64,000 nt of DNA from Paraburkholderia diazotrophica (GTDB lineage Bacteria; Pseudomonadota; Gammaproteobacteria; Burkholderiales; Burkholderiaceae). The stretch spans positions 124,001 to 188,000 of the forward strand of contig NZ_FNYE01000002.1 of NCBI RefSeq assembly GCF_900108945.1, in the 5' to 3' direction. A program made the position numbers and the translations under genes. The notes under the pieces were generated by a model, which had not been told where the DNA came from, made no database searches, and saw only the letters and a list, made by a program, of their open reading frames with translations. Positions 62,401 through 64,000 of the stretch are shown in pieces; within the stretch, counting starts at the first letter, position 1, and each line of letters opens with the position of its first letter.

Positions 62401-64000
62401 ACTTCATCGAGGAGCTGCTGGTGGTCGTGGGCTTCGACGGCGAGTTGCAGCGCGTGAGCCCGTCTTGGAAGCGCCTGCTCGGCCACGACATGCACTGGCT
62501 CGCGCAACAGTCGTACTTCGCGCTGATCCATCACGACGATCTCGCGATGGTGAACGTGTGTATTGGCGACTTGCGCCGCACGGGCATGCCTGTGCGCTTC
62601 GAGAGCCGCCTGAAGCATATCGACGGTTCGTGGCGCTGGATCGCGTGGACGTTCTCGCTCGATCCCGATACGAAGCGGATTCACGGCGTTGGCCGCGACG
62701 TGACGAGCGATCGCGAAACGCAGGAGGCGTTGCGTCACGCGGAAGAAGCGTTGCGCGTCGCGCAGAAGATGGAGGCGATCGGCAATCTGACGGGCGGCGT
62801 CGCGCACGACTTCAACAATCTGCTTCAGGTGATCGGCGGCAATCTGCAACTGCTCGCCGACGATGTCGCCGGTTCCGAGCGGCCCGAGCAACGCGTGCGC
62901 AATGCGCTCGCGGGCGTCGCGCGCGGCGCGAAGCTCGCGTCGCAACTGCTCGCGTTCGGCAGGCGTCAGCCGCTCGCGCCGAAAGTGGTGAACCTCGGGC
63001 GTTTCGTGCGCGGCCTCGACGACATGCTGCGCCGCGCGCTCGGCGACGGCATCGAGATCGAGACGATCGTTTCGGGCGGCCTGTGGAATACGCTCGTCGA
63101 TCCGTTTCAGGTCGAGAATGCGCTGCTCAATCTCGCAATCAATGCGCGCGACGCGATGGACGGCCACGGCAAGCTCACCATCGAAGCGGGCAACGCATCG
63201 CTCGACGATGCGTACGCGAGGCGCCATGCCGAAGTGACGCCGGGCCAGTACGTGATGGTCGCCGTCACGGATACGGGCTCCGGCATGTCGGCCGATGTGC
63301 AGGAGCACGTGTTCGAACCGTTCTTCACGACGAAGCCCGAAGGCCAGGGCACGGGGCTGGGCCTGAGCATGGTCTATGGGTTCGTCAAGCAGTCGGGCGG
63401 CCACGTGAAGATCTATAGCGAGTTGGGGCACGGCACGACGATCCGCCTCTATCTGCCTCGTGCGCGCGAGGAAGAAGACCTCGAAACGGATGTCGACGCC
63501 GGTCCGGCGAAAGGCGGCGCCGAAACGATCCTCATCGTCGAAGACGACGAGGACGTGCGCACCACGGTCGTCGAGATGCTGGCGTCGCTGGGCTATCGCG
63601 TGTTGAAGGCGAAGGATGCGCAGAGCGCGCTTGCCATCGTCGAGAGCGGCGTGCCGATTCACCTGCTCTTCACCGATGTCGTGATGCCTGGGTCGATGCG
63701 CAGCACCGAACTGGCGCGCAAGGTACGCGAGCGGCAGCCAGGCATCGCGGTGCTGTTCACGTCGGGCTACACGGACAACGCGATCGTGCACGCGGGGCGT
63801 CTCGACGAAGGCGTCGAACTGCTCAGCAAGCCCTATTCGAAGGACGCGCTCGCGCGCAAGCTGCACCACACGTTGCGCGCGCAGTATGCACGCCCGGATG
63901 ATGCAGTCACGTTGCAGGCGGAAGACTCGCAGACCGTGCGGCTGGTCGATCGCGGCGGCAACGAGACGTTCGATGCGATTCGTGATCTGCGCGTTCTGTT
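59424..64000 (+). CDS. very large multi-domain hybrid histidine kinase (3' end outside window)
   Basis: An open frame of at least 1525 codons starting MKPDNTMASARPEADAALAG with no stop before the window end. Domains in order: N-terminal PAS-like (SLKTAIRIMLTSRQPIWIGW) to about 170, GAF-like to 350, HisKA (KTAFFSNISHEFRTPLTLML near 370), HATPase (NLLSNAFKFTLEGTITVSV; DTGIGIPEHEIARLFERFHR), REC (LLIVDDNGDLRDYMRRILTA near 655), GAF (ILNRIGTAVAAELDLNRAV), PAS, a second HisKA (EAIGNLTGGVAHDFNNLLQV) with HATPase, and a C-terminal REC (ILIVEDDEDVRTTVVEML). Two complete kinase cores and two receivers in one chain are unusual. GGTGAGG precedes the ATG. The 59212-59423 spacer holds only short GCAG-rich repeats. 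Confidence 0.9.
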   Translation, partial: MKPDNTMASARPEADAALAGSTAPSFLAGGGEMGSLMRGYDWRATPLGEPEAWPQSLKTAIRIMLTSRQPIWIGWGQDLIVFYNDPYKSIIGGKHPAALGQPTSVVWREIWNDIRPLLQTALTGTEGTFDEQKLLIMERNGYPEETYYTFSYSPIPDDSGGTGGIICANSDDTARVLGERQLRLLREIGAATRDALSWRDVCEGSVLALKSDPHDITFALFYQAEPGSTVASLVGASGISADHPAAPRSMDAARDPAWPFIDVLRSQRLAIVTDLAERFATPLPSGAWQRPTVQAAVLPVQPAGETGRGGVLVIGLNPYRLVDDNYRSFLMLVARQIGAALGYADAFEEERRRAEALAEINRAKTAFFSNISHEFRTPLTLMLGPLEELLARSQAANAPDRPLIEVTHRNGLRLLKLVNALLDFSRIEAGRMEMHPQPTDLAAFTADLASLFRSTIESAGMTLCVDCAPLPHLVPIDRDMWEKVVLNLLSNAFKFTLEGTITVSVKRAENGSIEASIADTGIGIPEHEIARLFERFHRVEGAMGRTVEGSGIGLALVHELVRLHDGAIHVESKLGVGTRFTVVLPPVASMDAASSDGARATTSAQAQSYADAALRWLPGAHNPADDDDASALVDFTQGAATADNASAITGKLLIVDDNGDLRDYMRRILTAAGHEVCLAADGEEALAAARVWLPDLVVSDVMMPKLDGFGLLRELRADARLRETPVLLLSARAGEEAKLGGLESGADDYLIKPFAARELLARVAGNLQLARLRRETGNRLREESRTLEILNRIGTAVAAELDLNRAVQIVVDAATELTGAAFGAFFHNVQDDKGGSYMLYTLSGVPKDTFAKFPMPRNTGVFAPTFKGEGVVRVDDVTKDPRYGHNPPDRGMPEGHLEVRSYLAAPVLSRTGEVLGGLFFGHPKPGVFTARAERIVEGIAAQAATAIDNARLYQAAQREIDERTKAEEALRELNETLEARVAEAVADRDRLWDFIEELLVVVGFDGELQRVSPSWKRLLGHDMHWLAQQSYFALIHHDDLAMVNVCIGDLRRTGMPVRFESRLKHIDGSWRWIAWTFSLDPDTKRIHGVGRDVTSDRETQEALRHAEEALRVAQKMEAIGNLTGGVAHDFNNLLQVIGGNLQLLADDVAGSERPEQRVRNALAGVARGAKLASQLLAFGRRQPLAPKVVNLGRFVRGLDDMLRRALGDGIEIETIVSGGLWNTLVDPFQVENALLNLAINARDAMDGHGKLTIEAGNASLDDAYARRHAEVTPGQYVMVAVTDTGSGMSADVQEHVFEPFFTTKPEGQGTGLGLSMVYGFVKQSGGHVKIYSELGHGTTIRLYLPRAREEEDLETDVDAGPAKGGAETILIVEDDEDVRTTVVEMLASLGYRVLKAKDAQSALAIVESGVPIHLLFTDVVMPGSMRSTELARKVRERQPGIAVLFTSGYTDNAIVHAGRLDEGVELLSKPYSKDALARKLHHTLRAQYARPDDAVTLQAEDSQTVRLVDRGGNETFDAIRDLRVL

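Noticed and set aside
60795..63869. A 1024-codon open frame on the minus strand opposite the giant hybrid kinase
   Set aside because: It is a mirror of a high-GC coding region. The protein is Arg/Ala/His-rich without domains, while the plus strand shows clear kinase and receiver motifs.

Overview
The window is high-GC chromosomal DNA from a Burkholderia-like beta-proteobacterium (Burkholderia, Paraburkholderia or Caballeronia type). The evidence is gene content: a rsmI-yraN-SIS-BON-cytochrome c block, a DUF4148 exported protein, a short Burkholderia-type H-NS protein and a Burkholderia-style stressosome module. A lower-GC block of about 27 kb, directly downstream of a tRNA-Ala(CGC) gene, interrupts this background.

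Positions 1-22121 are ordinary chromosome. They hold an exported protein, an AAA ATPase, a DUF4148 protein, an L-2-hydroxyglutarate oxidase-like enzyme, a HiPIP, a broken MHS transporter, an amidase, a dienelactone hydrolase, a branched-chain amino acid binding protein, a frameshifted JmjC/cupin-8 gene, an MFS exporter, a HugZ-like protein, H-NS, a cation diffusion facilitator, an Lrp regulator, a DEDD exonuclease, an MBL hydrolase, rlpA, rsmI/yraN, a SIS-domain isomerase, a BON lipoprotein, a cytochrome c and the tRNA.

Positions 22122 to about 49900 are a genomic island with a P4-type integrase next to the tRNA. Its cargo is a Dpd system (DNA 7-deazaguanine modification and restriction; known from Salmonella Montevideo, where DpdA/DpdB insert preQ0 into DNA, DpdC converts it to the amide ADG, and the remaining genes give a restriction-like phenotype). 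Eight tightly packed plus-strand genes, dpdE-F-G-H-I-J-K-D, form the restriction-side operon. A convergent minus-strand operon holds a dpdC-like gene, dpdB copy 2, dpdA, dpdB copy 1, queC and a queD-like gene. Special features are the two DGQHR (DpdB-type) paralogues flanking dpdA, and a QueD homologue whose catalytic cysteine position is serine. No queE or folE lies on the island. The flanks at 23.5-25.5 and 48.8-50.0 kb contain decayed DNA, and I could not find a second copy of the tRNA 3' end.

Positions 50023-64000 return to chromosome: an OpgC-type acyltransferase coupled to a tannase/feruloyl esterase, then an RsbR-RsbS-RsbT-RsbX-like partner-switching set followed by an RsbT-HisKA fusion, a REC-HK-REC hybrid and a very large hybrid kinase that runs off the right end. 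A dense cluster of 24-25 bp tandem and inverted repeats separates the Rsb genes from the kinases. It ends in a palindrome that covers the ribosome binding site of the first kinase.
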